A stretch of DNA of 51,333 bases. Source: Anaerolinea sp. (GTDB taxonomy: Bacteria; Chloroflexota; Anaerolineae; Anaerolineales; Villigracilaceae). Of the stretch, positions 49,769 through 51,333 are shown piece after piece (within the stretch, counting starts at the first letter, position 1; every line of letters starts with the position of its first letter). Below the pieces are notes generated by a model. It was not told the origin of the DNA, searched no databases, and saw only the letters and a program-made list of their open reading frames with translations. The stretch lies in the NCBI GenBank assembly GCA_020047815.1, contig JAIFNG010000061.1, forward strand, positions 1 through 51,333, read 5' to 3'. A program made the translations under genes and the position numbers.

Positions 49769-51292
49769 TTAGAACAGAGCCACAACGGCTTTGTTGATAA
49801 CTTCCAAAATCCACGCAGGCCAGATACCGATCACCAGGATCAGGACCATGAGCGGGAGCGCCACAAAAATTTCGCGTGCGTTGATCTCGGTCAGTTTGTG
49901 TTCACCGTGCGCCCAATGTTCGTTCATGGGACCATGCAAGACCTTCATGATGCCTTTCAAAATGTAAGCACCTGTAAAAAGTAAACCAAGCATGGCAACG
50001 GCGGTGTAGACCGTCAACACCGGATAAGCGCCCCGCACCACCAGGAACTCGGAGACGAAGCCGTTGAGACCCGGCAAGCCAAGTGACGCCATGCTCATAA
50101 AGATCAAGATGCCGCCATAGACAGGCACGAGCGGGAACAAACCGCCAAAATCTTCAAGGTTACGGGTATGGGTGCGTTCGTAGATCACACCCACCATGAA
50201 GAACATTCCAGCCGCAGACAAACCGTGATTGAACATCTGCAAGACCGCGCCGTTCATGGCAATATGGGCATCGGATGTCCCCGCTGCGGCAGCCGCAGCA
50301 GCAATACCAAGGACGACAAACCCCATGTGATTGATGGAAGAATAGGCCACGAGCCGTTTGAAGTCTGTTTGACCGAATGCGGCAAATGCGCCAAATACGA
50401 TCGCTGCAACTGCAAGAAAAGCCAGTGCACCCGCAAATATCTTCGCTTCAAGTGGATAGAATGGAAGAACCAGCCGCAGGAAACCGTACGCGCCCAGTTT
50501 GAGCAGAACACCCGCAAGGATCATGGAACCAGCAGTCGGGGCTTCAGTATGCGCATCGGGCAGCCAGGTGTGGAAGGGCCAAATGGGAACCTTGATGGCG
50601 AAGGCGATGGTAAATGCCCAAAAGGCGATCGTCTTGACGGTATGCACGGGCATACCCAGAAGAACAGCACCGGGATCCAGCGCATTCCAACGCTCGTAGA
50701 GGGTGACCAGATCATAGGTCCCAAAGAGCACGCCGAGCATCTGCACAGCCAGGAGCAAGCCAAGCGAGCCACCCATGGTATAGATCATGAATTTAAGCGA
50801 AGCATAATCCTTGTTGGCACTGCCCCATTGATTGATGAGGAAGTACATTGGGACGAGACCGATCTCCCAGAAAACAAAGAAGATCAGCAGGTCAAGCGCC
50901 ATGAAAACGCCAAGCATGCCCGTCTCCAAAAAGAGAAAGAGCATCATGTACGGCTTGACACGGTCTGTGACGCTAAAGGATGCAAGAATGGCAAGCGGTG
51001 TGAGCAGGGTGGTCAACAAGACCATGGAAATGGAAATGCCGTCCACGCCAAGATGAAGCGAAGAGTTCAACGCCTCATACCAGGGATATGTTTCTTGGAA
51101 TTGAAAGCCTGTCTTGTTGGGGTCAAAATTGCTCCACAGCACAAGGGTCAGGACGAAGGGTATCAAACTGGCAGAAAAAGCGAACCAGCGCAGAAGTTTC
51201 GTCTCGCCGCTTGGCAGGAAAAGCATGACCAACGCCGCGATCGTCGGCAGGAATAAGATCAGGCTAAGGAGATGAGTATTGAGGAAATCCAT
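49769..51292 (-). CDS. nuoM: NADH-quinone oxidoreductase subunit M
   Basis: 507 residues, about 14 helices, a proton-pumping module of complex I. All main residues are present: E143 in VFWEIGLVPMYF, K234 in FAIKVPIWPFHTWLPDAHTEAPTAGS (two segments), Lys in LLKLGAYGFLR, and Glu in GLNGFVSEFLV. An Ala-rich insertion (GIAAAAAAAGTSD) lies between helices 9 and 10. TAGGAGCGCACG precedes the ATG, overlapping the stop of the upstream gene. Confidence 0.95.
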   Translation of the reverse strand: MDFLNTHLLSLILFLPTIAALVMLFLPSGETKLLRWFAFSASLIPFVLTLVLWSNFDPNKTGFQFQETYPWYEALNSSLHLGVDGISISMVLLTTLLTPLAILASFSVTDRVKPYMMLFLFLETGMLGVFMALDLLIFFVFWEIGLVPMYFLINQWGSANKDYASLKFMIYTMGGSLGLLLAVQMLGVLFGTYDLVTLYERWNALDPGAVLLGMPVHTVKTIAFWAFTIAFAIKVPIWPFHTWLPDAHTEAPTAGSMILAGVLLKLGAYGFLRLVLPFYPLEAKIFAGALAFLAVAAIVFGAFAAFGQTDFKRLVAYSSINHMGFVVLGIAAAAAAAGTSDAHIAMNGAVLQMFNHGLSAAGMFFMVGVIYERTHTRNLEDFGGLFPLVPVYGGILIFMSMASLGLPGLNGFVSEFLVVRGAYPVLTVYTAVAMLGLLFTGAYILKGIMKVLHGPMNEHWAHGEHKLTEINAREIFVALPLMVLILVIGIWPAWILEVINKAVVALF

Positions 51293-51301
51293 CGTGCGCT
51301 C

Positions 51302-51333
51302 CTATGCCAGCAGTAAAAAGTAAACGAGGCCGC
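51302..51333 (-). CDS. 3' end of a preceding nuo gene, probably nuoL
   Basis: The minus-strand frame entering the window encodes GLVYFLLLA and ends at TAG (51304-51302), 9 nt before the nuoM start. A hydrophobic end directly before nuoM fits the last helix of NuoL by position. Too short to identify by sequence. Confidence 0.4.
   Translation of the reverse strand, partial: GLVYFLLLA

Overview
The window looks like the chromosome of an uncultured member of the Chloroflexota, most likely an Anaerolineae-type fermenter. This is inferred from gene content and style only: lipoproteins with Thr/Pro-rich linkers, an F0 operon atpI-atpB-atpE-atpF in which the b subunit is fused to the C-terminal part of delta and the F1 genes are absent, two consecutive nuoM genes, and a Gly/Arg-rich tail on PNPase. 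No rRNA, tRNA or CRISPR array was seen.

Layout. 1-14.9 kb (+): sugar use. The 3' part of xylA, then xylB, a 12-helix permease, a Gfo/Idh/MocA oxidoreductase, a MalK-type ATPase, a ROK regulator, a MalE-type binding lipoprotein, MalF and MalG permeases, and two GH13 enzymes, one lipid-anchored outside and one cytoplasmic. Together they would cut alpha-glucans at the surface, import maltodextrins and hydrolyse them inside, next to a xylose branch. 15.0-18.4 kb: a very large unrecognised membrane protein preceded by a hairpin repeat that recurs at 38.6 kb. 18.4-21.8 kb (+): a compact, AT-richer corrinoid cluster. It encodes a Crp/Fnr-type regulator fused to a complete cobalamin-binding module, a UroD-family methyltransferase with an altered zinc site, and a stand-alone MtaC/MtbC-type corrinoid protein. 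This is the most unusual part of the window. 21.8-27.5 kb: an accessory stretch with three toxin-antitoxin pairs (RelE/Xre, HicAB, HigBA), a VOC protein, a GNAT acetyltransferase, an unrecognised membrane protein, degenerate intergenic repeats, an element with terminal inverted repeats and a perfect 46-bp palindrome. 27.5-32.0 kb: ATP-grasp protein, AEC transporter, then (-) two related lipoproteins and a class III-like sirtuin. 32.4-35.4 kb (+): rpsO and pnp. 35.4-41.6 kb (+): a paralogue of the accessory membrane protein, a DUF1697 protein, an MFS transporter, a nitronate monooxygenase-like enzyme and a CapA-like protein. 41.6-51.3 kb (-): GNAT and SRPBCC genes, a MurE-like ligase, the F0 operon, and the end of a complex I operon (nuoL tail, nuoM, nuoM, nuoN).

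A recurring regulatory style is visible. Several genes have a -10 hexamer ending exactly 6 nt before the start codon and no Shine-Dalgarno sequence, as expected for leaderless mRNAs, while genes inside operons have clear AGGAG-type sites. In the corrinoid cluster a TGTTG-N6-CAACA dyad sits at a predicted -41.5 relative to the methyltransferase promoter. That gives a testable model in which the Crp-corrinoid fusion protein reads the state of the corrinoid pool and activates the downstream methyltransferase and corrinoid protein genes. All domain calls and alignments were made by eye.
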